From assembly GCA_028285185.1 (NCBI GenBank), contig JANQQD010000025.1:1-64000 (forward strand): DNA of 64,000 nucleotides, in the 5' to 3' direction. A program made the translations under genes and the position numbers. This DNA comes from Anaerolineae bacterium (GTDB lineage Bacteria; Pseudomonadota; Alphaproteobacteria; DSM-16000; Inquilinaceae). The notes below the pieces were generated by a model. The model searched no databases and was not told the DNA's origin. It saw only the letters and a program-made list of their open reading frames with translations. Position 1 is the stretch's first letter; each line of letters begins with the position of its first letter. Positions 7,922-15,635 of this stretch are shown here, in pieces.

Positions 7922-8796
7922 TCTTCCCCTCGCTCCGGCTCCGGTGCTCCCGTCATACCCCGCAGCACCCGCCACATCGCCTGATGCTGGCGGCCCAGAG
8001 AGACCAGCCAGCCGAGCCCGACGCGACCGGCCTTCAGATCCTCGCGCAGCAAGCGGTTGCGGATGATCGGATCGTATTGTTGGAACAGCGGCATGCGGGC
8101 GGTGACGAAGTTTCCCAGCGGGTCGGCATCGTCGGAGATCTGCTCGCGGATATGATAGTTGGCCAGCGGCTCGGGAAGGAAGCCGATGTCGCCGTGCATC
8201 AGCACCCTCAGATTGAATTCCCAGTCGCCGAGCACGGGCAGGTCGGCGTCGAACCGGCCGACCGCGCCCCAGACCGAGCGGCCGAACAGAAAGGCGATCG
8301 GCGGGAACAGGTTCGCCTGCGCCATGTCCACCAGATGGATGTTGCGCACCCAGTCATTGTAGCGCTCGCGGGCGAGCTCCCGGACGCCGTCCTCGTCCAC
8401 CTGCTCGACGATGCGTATCGAGGCGGTAGCCACGCCGGCATAGTGGGGATGGGCGTCCAGGAAGTACGTGGCCGCCTCCAGATAACGCGGCTGCCAGCTG
8501 TCATCGTCGTCATGGATGACGATATGGTCGGAGGCGACGGCCTCGATCCCTGCGTTGGAGGCCGCCTCGATCCCCAAAGGTTCCGCCAGATGCAGGACGT
8601 GAACCTGCCTCCCGTACCCCCGCGCCCTCGCGGCGGCCGCCTCGACGGGCGCACTGCTGCCGCCATTGTTCACCAGCACCCAGACGAAATCGCGCGCCGT
8701 CTGGTTGACGATGCTGTCGCAGGCGCGGTCCAGCAGCCGCGGCCGATTGAATGTCCGCGTGATCACCGCGACCTTGGCCGAGCGGGCGTCGGTCAT
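7918..8796 (-). CDS. Glycosyltransferase family 2
   Basis: A 292-residue GT-A-fold glycosyltransferase. The N-terminus KVAVITRTFNRPRLLDRACDS is the usual nucleotide-binding strand of GT2 enzymes, and HDDDDSW at about residues 95-101 is the acidic metal-binding motif. LGDWEFNLRV matches the ED-containing acceptor region in position. There is no signal or membrane segment, so it would act at the inner face of the membrane. It is the first gene of a two-gene unit with the RmlC-like epimerase. Donor and acceptor are unknown. The polysaccharide context suggests transfer of one of the locus sugars. Confidence 0.85.
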   Translation of the reverse strand: MTDARSAKVAVITRTFNRPRLLDRACDSIVNQTARDFVWVLVNNGGSSAPVEAAAARARGYGRQVHVLHLAEPLGIEAASNAGIEAVASDHIVIHDDDDSWQPRYLEAATYFLDAHPHYAGVATASIRIVEQVDEDGVRELARERYNDWVRNIHLVDMAQANLFPPIAFLFGRSVWGAVGRFDADLPVLGDWEFNLRVLMHGDIGFLPEPLANYHIREQISDDADPLGNFVTARMPLFQQYDPIIRNRLLREDLKAGRVGLGWLVSLGRQHQAMWRVLRGMTGAPEPERGEE

Positions 8797-9002
8797 CGGA
8801 CGGGCCTTGCGCGGTGCATCGGTGTCATCGTTGTACGCTTCCTGGGTTGCGGCGCGCAGCGTACCGCCTTTCCTGGGAGCGAAACGTTAACAATTCCGCG
8901 CCACATTGGGGAGGGCCGCTCAACCATCGCGGCCACGCCTTGCCGGGCGCAGTCCATTGGTGACACAAGCTGGCTCATGGAATTCGACAGGCGGCGTTCC
9001 CG

Positions 9003-10115
9003 ATGATCGAATGCGGTCCGCCATACGCGCTAGCCGACGCCGGCCCCGACCATGACCGGGTGCTGGCGGGTTTCGTCGACCGCACACTGGGGCCCGTGCT
9101 GACCGCCTTCGGCCGCTGGTGTGCCGAGGAAGCCACGATTCTGGCAGGAGAGCCCGAAGTCTTCGGCGTCGAGCGTGAGGGGCGGCTGCTGGCGCGGATG
9201 GCCGAGCCGTTCGGCGTGACGTCGACGCCACTGCACCTGAGCAGACGGGTCGGGCTGCTGGCCGCGCTCGGATCGGTCGACGAGGACGGACTGGCGAACC
9301 TCCTGGTCCGCGCACGGGCACGCCCGGCGACCAACATCGAAGCCTGCGCCCTGCTGAACATCGACCAGCAGGCGTCGGAAAGCCCGACCGAGCCGGTTGC
9401 CGTCGACGAACTGTTCCGCCGCCTGCAGAGCACCGGTGAGATTGGCGCCGTGCGCGAGACATCACAACGGGCCCGCACCGGGCTCTTGACCTATCTCCAG
9501 TCCATGGGCGTCGCCTGGGACGACCGCCCGCTGGTCCTGGTGGATCTGGGCTATGCCGGCAACATCCAGCGGACCCTGCTGGAGTGCCTGCGGCTGGAGG
9601 GTATCGCCAAGCCCGTCATGGGCCTCTATCTGGTGACGTCGCCGGGCATCGCCTGGGTCCGGCGGAGCGGTGGATGGGCGTCCGGCTTCCTCGCCGATAC
9701 CGGACAGCCTGAAGACTTCATGCGGCGCTTTCTGACCTGCCGAGAAGTGTGGGAGCTGGCGACGGGCACCCCGTGCGGGACGACGCTGGGTTACGAGAGC
9801 GGACGACCGCTCTTGGCACACTCCCCCTACCGCTCCAGCCAGGTCACGGAAATGCTTCGGACGCAGGCACTCTGCCAGAGTTTCGCTGAGCTTGCGGCGG
9901 CCGAGAACGAAACGTTGCCGAGCGCCGAAGCGTGCCGCCGCATTGCGTTGAAGTTCCTGGAAGCGCCGAGCCCGGCAGAAGCCGCAGTCATTGGCGGCTG
10001 GCTCTACGACGGAGACGCAGGCTTCCCGTCCCGCGGCTTGGCCGAAGCCGGTCCGGTGCTCGCCGATGGCCGGGCATTCTACTGGCACGCGGCCGCGGCG
10101 GCGCTCCACGCATAG
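9003..10115 (+). CDS. COG5610-like C-terminal-type protein of a polysaccharide locus
   Basis: A 370-residue protein with no catalytic motif that I can name. The stretches EVFGVEREGRLLARM, LHLSRR and LVLVDLGYAGNIQRTL resemble the region that follows the HAD domain in COG5610 proteins (predicted HAD-superfamily proteins of capsule loci), where variants of REG..L, SRR and DxGxxGxxQ occur. The HAD part itself is missing and a HAD protein is encoded separately 0.8 kb downstream. There is no signal peptide or membrane segment. It heads a three-gene plus-strand unit with a methyltransferase and that HAD gene. The assignment is by pattern memory; the function is unknown. Confidence 0.6.
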   Translation: MIECGPPYALADAGPDHDRVLAGFVDRTLGPVLTAFGRWCAEEATILAGEPEVFGVEREGRLLARMAEPFGVTSTPLHLSRRVGLLAALGSVDEDGLANLLVRARARPATNIEACALLNIDQQASESPTEPVAVDELFRRLQSTGEIGAVRETSQRARTGLLTYLQSMGVAWDDRPLVLVDLGYAGNIQRTLLECLRLEGIAKPVMGLYLVTSPGIAWVRRSGGWASGFLADTGQPEDFMRRFLTCREVWELATGTPCGTTLGYESGRPLLAHSPYRSSQVTEMLRTQALCQSFAELAAAENETLPSAEACRRIALKFLEAPSPAEAAVIGGWLYDGDAGFPSRGLAEAGPVLADGRAFYWHAAAAALHA

Positions 10116-10127
10116 GATCGCAGCAGC

Positions 10128-10913
10128 ATGGCCTATTCCCACGACTTCTATCTCGACCAGATGACGGAGAGCGAGGCGTCGGCATGCGTTATCGCGCCGA
10201 TCGTGCTGTCCTATGTCGCCGCACAGTCGGTGATCGATGTCGGGTGCGGTGTCGGCACCTGGCTGCGGGTGTTCCGCAAGGCGGGAGTCTCCGAGATCGA
10301 GGGCCTGGATGGCGACCATGTGCCGGCGGAACTGCTGCGCATCCCCGTGTCGGCCTTCACTGCAGCGGATCTGATGCAGCCGCTCGCGCTGACCCGCAGA
10401 TACGATCTGGCACTGTGCCTGGAAGTGGCGGAACATCTGCCGCCGCAGCGGGCCGAAGGCCTGGTCGCCGATCTCGGGCGATGCGCCGACGCGGTGCTGT
10501 TCTCCGCCGCGCTGCCGTTCCAGGGCGGGGAGGCGCATGCCAATGAGAACTGGCTCGAATACTGGGCGATCCTGTTCCGCCGGATCGGCTACTCCGTGGT
10601 CGATCTCGTGCGGCCGCGCATCTGGAACGACCTGCATGTGTGCTGGTGGTATCGCCAGAATACCGTTCTGTTCGTGCGGGACGAGGCATTCGGACAGCCG
10701 CCTTTGACGACTCGGATGCCGGAAATGCCCGATCCTCTCCGGCCGTTGTCGCAGATCCATCCTGCGCAAGTCCTGACACGGCTTGCAAAAGCCGGCAAAC
10801 CGCTTGCAGACCACGCGCGCAGAGCGGGATTGCGATACTACACAGCCGTTCTCGATGCCTATCTGGCCGGCGGTACCATTCTGCCCGAGCCCACTCTGCA
10901 TTACGCGACCTGA
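10128..10913 (+). CDS. Class I SAM-dependent methyltransferase
   Basis: A 261-residue methyltransferase. Motif I is VIDVGCGVGTWL at about residues 35-46, followed by an acidic residue in EGLDGDH and a post-motif ALCLEVAEHLPP. This is the Methyltransf_23/11 pattern. It starts 12 bases after the upstream COG5610-like gene, whose stop overlaps an AGGA, and lies between the two halves of what looks like a split COG5610 system. It may methylate a sugar or a glycan terminus; the acceptor cannot be inferred from sequence. Confidence 0.8.
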   Translation: MAYSHDFYLDQMTESEASACVIAPIVLSYVAAQSVIDVGCGVGTWLRVFRKAGVSEIEGLDGDHVPAELLRIPVSAFTAADLMQPLALTRRYDLALCLEVAEHLPPQRAEGLVADLGRCADAVLFSAALPFQGGEAHANENWLEYWAILFRRIGYSVVDLVRPRIWNDLHVCWWYRQNTVLFVRDEAFGQPPLTTRMPEMPDPLRPLSQIHPAQVLTRLAKAGKPLADHARRAGLRYYTAVLDAYLAGGTILPEPTLHYAT

Positions 10914-10934
10914 CGCGTTGGCGGGAGCTGCCCT

Positions 10935-11726
10935 TTGAGCGAGCACACCTCTGTCGAGGAGACCATCACAAGCCATCTGTCTGCCGGGCCCGACCGCATC
11001 GTGTCCTTCGACATCTTCGATACGCTGCTGCTGCGGCGCTGCGAACCTGAGCTGGCGCGGCTGTTCTCGGTTAGCCGCTGGCAGGCGCGGGCGCTGCGCA
11101 AGGCCGGCATGGACGCCAGCGCGCAGACCGTCTACCGCGCGCGCGCCGTCTATCAGAAGCGGGCCTATGACGATGTCCGCGACGGGACGGGGCCCGAACC
11201 CTGCTACGCCGATATCGCCGACCCGATGATCAGGGATCTGGGCCTGCCGCACGGGTCCCGCCGGCATCTGCTGGAGGCCGAGACGGACTGGGACTTGGCC
11301 CATGTACGCGCCAACGCCGGACTGCTCAGTGCCTTGGCCGCAGCACTCAAGATGGCGCCACCGCCGGCAGCCGTCATCGGTGTGAGCGACATGTATTTCC
11401 CCAAGGCGAGCATCCGCCGCCTCATTCAGACCCATGTCCCCGAACTTGGCGACATACGACTGTTCGTCAGCAGCGACGAACGGGCCAGCAAGCGGCGCGG
11501 CGACCTGTTCCCGCGGGTCGCCCAGGCGCTGGGCGTGGCGGCGAGCACGATCCTGCATATCGGCGACTGTCCCCATGCTGACGGCCGTCAGGCCGAGGCC
11601 GCCGGTTGTCGGAGCTTCCTGCTGCGCCGAAACCGCGTCTGCCGCACGGTTTCGGCCATGCAGGACCACGCGATCCGCTGGGGGCTCCGGCGCTGGCCTG
11701 CAAGGGAGGTTGCGCCGGCAACGTGA
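10935..11726 (+). CDS. HAD-superfamily hydrolase (COG5610 N-terminal type)
   Basis: A 263-residue HAD protein. Motif I is FDIFDTLL at about residues 24-31, giving the nucleophile and acid/base Asp pair (D25, D28). Motif II is VSDMYF, Lys lies in ERASKRRGDLF, and motif III is LHIGDCPHAD. The DIFDTLL plus SDMYF combination is typical of COG5610 proteins rather than of GmhB. It starts with TTG at 10935 behind GGGAG. The all-alpha cap and an intact motif set suggest an active phosphatase. Conceivably it supplies the heptose bisphosphate phosphatase step missing from the locus, but this is speculative. It is the last gene of its unit. Confidence 0.72.
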   Translation: MSEHTSVEETITSHLSAGPDRIVSFDIFDTLLLRRCEPELARLFSVSRWQARALRKAGMDASAQTVYRARAVYQKRAYDDVRDGTGPEPCYADIADPMIRDLGLPHGSRRHLLEAETDWDLAHVRANAGLLSALAAALKMAPPPAAVIGVSDMYFPKASIRRLIQTHVPELGDIRLFVSSDERASKRRGDLFPRVAQALGVAASTILHIGDCPHADGRQAEAAGCRSFLLRRNRVCRTVSAMQDHAIRWGLRRWPAREVAPAT

Positions 11727-11906
11727 AGGTCACGCATGCTTTGCCGTGCCGCAGACACGCCGCTCACGACGATCAGGTAAGCGCGCATTAACCAATTTTG
11801 GCGATGATGGCGGGGCTCATGTGAGCCGACAGTTCACCAGCCATCTTTTGCACTTCCGCCCTAGGGTCCGGCCAGGGGGGCGGCACAACTGCGGAAGGGT
11901 TCGCTC

Positions 11907-12872
11907 ATTTTCACGCGCATTCTCGTCACGGGCAGTTCTGCGGTTACGGGAACCGCCGTGCGTGCCGTTGCCGGCGACTATCCACAGTCGCAGTTCGTAT
12001 TCGCCACCTCCAGGGATTGCGACCTGAGGGACATGGGCGGAACCGAAGCCTATGTCCGAGAGACCGGCGTCGACGGCATCGTCCACCTGGCCGCGGTGAG
12101 CGGCGGCATCGGCCTGAGCGCACATCACCAGGCGAGCATGCTGCGCGACAACACGCTGATGACCTTCGCCGTACTGGAGGCCGCCCGCAAGGCCGGCGTG
12201 AAGAAGGTCGTGATGGCGATGACGGCCGGCGGCTACCCGCCCGATGCGCCGCTGCCCTTCAACGAGGCATCGCTGCAGACCGGCTGGCCGCACAAGTCGA
12301 ACTACGGCTCATCCTTCGCCAAGCGGCTGATCGAACCGGCCATCCATGCCTATCGCGACGAGTACGGCCTGAGCGTCGTCGGCCTGATCCCCAACGGCAT
12401 CTTCGGCCCCAACGACAACTTCAACTACGACGATGCGCCGATGCTGCCGGCGCTGATCCGCCGCTTCTACGAGGCGCGCGACGGCAGCGAGCCGGTGGAG
12501 ATCTGGGGCGACGGCAGCCCGGTGCGCGAATACACCTACTCTGAAGACGTGGCCCGGTCCTTCCTGTGGGCGCTGCACGACTACGACGATGCCCAGGTGC
12601 TGAATTCCGGCACGACCGAAGCCAACAGCATCCGCGACATCGCTTTCATGATCGCCGAGATCGTCGGCGTCGACCGCTCGCGCATCGTCTTCAACACCGA
12701 GAAGCCCAACAGCGTGGCTCGGCGCGACACGGACAACAGCCGCTTCGTGGCCGCCTCCGGCTTCCGCTATACCCCGTTCCGCGAAGGGCTGGAGCGGACC
12801 ATAGCCTGGTTCGCCGACACCTACGAAAACCGGCGCGACCAGCTGCGCCTCTACAGCAAGAGCAAGGGCTGA
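11907..12872 (+). CDS. GDP-L-fucose synthase-like SDR with substituted catalytic residues; probable ATT start
   Basis: An extended SDR of the GDP-fucose synthase (GMER, Fcl/GFUS) family, about 321 residues. The first ATG/GTG/TTG in frame is GTG 11958, but that would delete the NADP loop TGSSAVTG, which is encoded just upstream. The frame is open back to TAG 11862, and a GGAAGGG at 11893-11899 sits seven bases before ATT 11907, the most likely start. Compared by eye with E. coli GMER, Ser107 becomes Thr106, Cys109 Gly108, Tyr136 Ser135, Asn165 Gly164 and His179 Pro178; only Lys140 (Lys139) is kept. Binding-site segments such as LAAVSGGIG and FGPNDNF are preserved. The protein should bind a GDP-sugar, but normal epimerase/reductase chemistry is doubtful. 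It begins a tightly packed operon. Confidence 0.78.
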   Translation: MFTRILVTGSSAVTGTAVRAVAGDYPQSQFVFATSRDCDLRDMGGTEAYVRETGVDGIVHLAAVSGGIGLSAHHQASMLRDNTLMTFAVLEAARKAGVKKVVMAMTAGGYPPDAPLPFNEASLQTGWPHKSNYGSSFAKRLIEPAIHAYRDEYGLSVVGLIPNGIFGPNDNFNYDDAPMLPALIRRFYEARDGSEPVEIWGDGSPVREYTYSEDVARSFLWALHDYDDAQVLNSGTTEANSIRDIAFMIAEIVGVDRSRIVFNTEKPNSVARRDTDNSRFVAASGFRYTPFREGLERTIAWFADTYENRRDQLRLYSKSKG

Positions 12873-13888
12873 TGACGATCGCGGATCTCGTGCCGGCCAC
12901 GGCCGCCCTCCGCGCCCGTCCGCTGGGGGCCACGGGTTTGAGGGTCTCCGAAATCGGGTTCGGCACCTGGGGCCTCGGCGGCGACAGCTACGGACAGGTC
13001 GACGACGCGCAGTCCCGGCGCGTCCTTGAGGCCGCATTCGAGCGTGGCGTGACGTTCTACGATACCTCGGATCTCTACGGCGCCGGCCATGCCGAGAGCG
13101 TTCTGGGCGAAGCCTTGCGGCCGGTGCGCGACCACATCGTGATCGCCACCAAGGGCGGGCTGCTGCCGCATACCGGGTTCGCGATGCCCCAGGATTTCTC
13201 CCCCCGGCATCTGCGGGCGGCCCTGATGCGCAGCCTGGACCGGCTGCGGACCGAACATGTCGACCTCTACCAGCTTCACAGCCCCGAGCTGCACCTGCTG
13301 CGCCAGGATCCGGAGATCCTGGGAACGTTGCGGGCATTCCGCGAGGAGGGGCTGATCCGCCATTGGGGTTTGTCGGCGCGCTCTCCGGCCGATGCAGCGG
13401 CGGCGATTGCGGCGTTCGATTTCTCCGTCATCCAAGTCAACTTCAACCTGATCGACCACCGCGCCATCGAGAGCGGCCTGTTGGCCGCCGCCGCGGACAA
13501 GGGCATCGGCGTGATCGCGCGCACGCCGCTGTGCTTCGGTTATCTGAGCGGCAAGCTGACCGGCGAGGAGCGTTTCGAAAACGGCCCCGACCACCGTGCG
13601 AATTGGCCGCAAGACCAGCTTCGCCGCTGGGCGGAAGCGCCGGGCCTGTTCGACGGCATGATCCGCAGGCGCGGATGCACGCCCGCCCAGTTCGCGCTTC
13701 TGTTCTGCCTCGCCCAGCCGGCGGTCTCCACGGTGATCCCCGGCCTGATGACGACCGCGGAGGTGGAGGAGGATGCCGCGGCATCGGCGCTCCCACCCTT
13801 GAGCGACGAGGAACTGGCCGAGATCTCGGCCATCTATGACAGCCGCCAATTCTACGACCCTGTCGCCAAATCACGCGGGAAAGCATGA
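12872..13888 (+). CDS. Aldo/keto reductase
   Basis: A 338-residue NADPH-dependent aldo/keto reductase. The catalytic tetrad is Asp64 and Tyr69 (DTSDLYG), Lys94 (ATKGG) and His136 (YQLHSP). A TIM-barrel C-terminus with TVIPGLMTTAEVEED binds the cofactor. The ATG at 12872 overlaps the stop of the preceding gene as TGATG; the reading frame is open upstream, but that part belongs to the fucose-synthase-like gene. In this operon it could reduce a keto sugar, perhaps replacing the reductase activity that the upstream protein seems to have lost (inference). A general aldehyde reductase is the alternative. Confidence 0.85.
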   Translation: MTIADLVPATAALRARPLGATGLRVSEIGFGTWGLGGDSYGQVDDAQSRRVLEAAFERGVTFYDTSDLYGAGHAESVLGEALRPVRDHIVIATKGGLLPHTGFAMPQDFSPRHLRAALMRSLDRLRTEHVDLYQLHSPELHLLRQDPEILGTLRAFREEGLIRHWGLSARSPADAAAAIAAFDFSVIQVNFNLIDHRAIESGLLAAAADKGIGVIARTPLCFGYLSGKLTGEERFENGPDHRANWPQDQLRRWAEAPGLFDGMIRRRGCTPAQFALLFCLAQPAVSTVIPGLMTTAEVEEDAAASALPPLSDEELAEISAIYDSRQFYDPVAKSRGKA

Positions 13889-14664
13889 GCCAGTCGAACG
13901 ACCGCAGAGACCCCAACCGCTTTCACGAGCCGGCCCGCACCACGACGGCGGAGGTGGATTTCCGCGTTGGGCTGGAGCGCTATTTCGACGAGAGCGTGGG
14001 CTCGAATGTCGAAAAGCTGCAGAACTTCCCGAAATACGTGCCCACCCAGGATCTGCGCCGGTTCGCCGGGCGGTACGAGCTGTTCAAGCAGGTGCTTGAG
14101 GTCCACGGCTCCATCGTCGAATGCGGCGTGCTGTTCGGCGGCGGGCTCATCGGCTGGGCACAGCTCTCCGAGATCTTCGAGCCGTTCAACCACCTGCGGA
14201 CGGTGATCGGCTTCGACACGTTCGAAGGGTTCGTCGAGCTGACGGATCAGGACCGGACGGGCACGGCCGCCCAGTTGAAGCAGGGCGGGCTTGCCATCGA
14301 CGTCTACGAAGACCTGCGCCGCGCGATCGGGCTGTTGGACCAGAACCGCGTGCTGAAGCACATCCCCAAGGTCGAGCTGGTGCGCGGCGACGCCAACGAG
14401 ACGATCCCGGCCTATCTGGAGAAGAACCCGCATCTGGTCGTGAGCCTGCTGTGGCTCGATTTCGACATCTATGCGCCGACGGTGACGGCGCTGCGCCATT
14501 TCGTGCCCCGCATGCCCAAGGGCGCGATCCTGGCCTTCGACGAACTGAACCACTCCGTCTGGCCCGGTGAAACCGTGGCGGTGCTGGAGGAGGTTGGCAT
14601 CCGCAACCTGGAAATCCGGCGGTTCGCCTTCGGGTCCACGGTCTCTTACGCGCGCCTGCAATGA
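13885..14664 (+). CDS. TylF/MycF-type sugar O-methyltransferase
   Basis: A 259-residue protein of the TylF (macrocin O-methyltransferase) family. The SAM loop is VECGVLFGGG at about residues 78-87, followed by GFDTFEGF; the metal-binding acidic cluster is LWLDFDIYAPT at about 191-201, with FDELNH further on. These enzymes need Mg2+ and methylate sugar hydroxyls. The gene overlaps both neighbours by four bases and is thus embedded in the plus-strand glycan operon. A second TylF-type gene lies at 25.5 kb on the other strand. The acceptor position is unknown. Confidence 0.82.
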   Translation: MSQSNDRRDPNRFHEPARTTTAEVDFRVGLERYFDESVGSNVEKLQNFPKYVPTQDLRRFAGRYELFKQVLEVHGSIVECGVLFGGGLIGWAQLSEIFEPFNHLRTVIGFDTFEGFVELTDQDRTGTAAQLKQGGLAIDVYEDLRRAIGLLDQNRVLKHIPKVELVRGDANETIPAYLEKNPHLVVSLLWLDFDIYAPTVTALRHFVPRMPKGAILAFDELNHSVWPGETVAVLEEVGIRNLEIRRFAFGSTVSYARLQ

Positions 14665-15635
14665 TTGCGGCAACCGAGATGCGGCCAAGCCACCACAGCG
14701 GGCAGGACCCGCCGAGCCTCCAGGCCAGCGACTTCGCGCGCCTGTTCGGTGGCACGGAGCGGCAGGTTGTCGAGTGGTGCGCCCCCTATCTCACCGCGCA
14801 CGACTGGCGTTATCGCGTGCTTACCGGGGAAGACCGCGACGCCTGCCTGCTGCAGGCCGTCCACCGGCTGGACCGCAAGGCCGCGCCCGCGGCGGGCACC
14901 GACCGTCAGCCGGACTGGGAAGCCGGATGGCGCCAGAACCTGAACGACTTCCTGGCATCGGGCGGCGACCTCGATGCGCTGGTGCCGAAATACATCCGGC
15001 CGGGGGAGTACATCCGGCTGTTCGGCCAGTATGTCCAGCCGGCGAACCGGGACTTCGTGAAGTTCTATACGCAGATCTTCCGGGCCTGGCTGACGCAACG
15101 GTTCTTCGAGGATGCCGCCGCGGTCTACGAATTCGGCTGCGGGCCATGCTCCCACGTTGCCTATCTGGCCCAGACGCTGGCGGGTGTCCCGGTCTATGGG
15201 TTCGACTGGGCGGAAGCCTCCGGCGACATCCTTCGCGCGATCGCCGATCGGTATGGCTGGCCGGTGGCGGGCGGCCGGTTCGATTTCTTCGCGCCCGATC
15301 CCGGCGTGGTTCTGGACGATGGCGCGGTGGTGCTGACCTTCGGTGCGCTGGAGCAGGTGGGCGGCGACCATGGGGCTTTCCTGGACTTCCTGCTGGCCAA
15401 CCGGCCCCGCCGCTGCGTCCATGTGGAGGGGCTGGAAGAGCTGTACGACGATCGCGACCTGCTGGACGCGCTGGCGCGCCGGTATCACCGGGGCCGCAAC
15501 TACCTCTCAGGCTTCCTGACTCGGCTGCGGGCGCTGGAGGGCGAGGGTCGGATCGTCATCGAGAGCGTCCACCGGCACCATTTCGGCACCCGCTTCGACG
15601 ACACATTCTCTTACGTGGTCTGGCGCCCGGCATGA
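14661..15635 (+). CDS. SAM-dependent methyltransferase-like protein, divergent
   Basis: A 324-residue protein. A Rossmann methyltransferase core begins at about residue 154 with VYEFGCGPCSHVAYLA, followed by VYGFDWAEAS and VLTFGALEQVGGDH. The 150 residues before it are helical in character, with many acidic and aromatic residues, and show no known motif. The core recalls methyltransferases of polysaccharide loci that act on sugars, but the Cys-Pro-Cys in the glycine-rich loop is unusual. It overlaps both neighbours by four bases. Function beyond probable methyl transfer cannot be stated. Confidence 0.68.
   Translation: MIAATEMRPSHHSGQDPPSLQASDFARLFGGTERQVVEWCAPYLTAHDWRYRVLTGEDRDACLLQAVHRLDRKAAPAAGTDRQPDWEAGWRQNLNDFLASGGDLDALVPKYIRPGEYIRLFGQYVQPANRDFVKFYTQIFRAWLTQRFFEDAAAVYEFGCGPCSHVAYLAQTLAGVPVYGFDWAEASGDILRAIADRYGWPVAGGRFDFFAPDPGVVLDDGAVVLTFGALEQVGGDHGAFLDFLLANRPRRCVHVEGLEELYDDRDLLDALARRYHRGRNYLSGFLTRLRALEGEGRIVIESVHRHHFGTRFDDTFSYVVWRPA

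Noticed and set aside
9462-11669. A 735-codon minus-strand open frame across three glycan genes
   Set aside because: All three plus-strand genes have clear motifs; the minus frame is rich in Gln, Arg and His without any domain, as is typical of the complementary strand of GC-rich genes.
12566-12871. N-terminal extension of the aldo/keto reductase by 102 residues
   Set aside because: It lies within the fucose-synthase-like gene in another frame; the ATG at 12872 gives a normal family N-terminus and a TGATG junction.
14567-15631. N-terminal extension of the HddC-like protein by 355 residues
   Set aside because: It is the out-of-frame reading of two methyltransferase genes; the ATG at 15632 gives the standard nucleotidyltransferase start.
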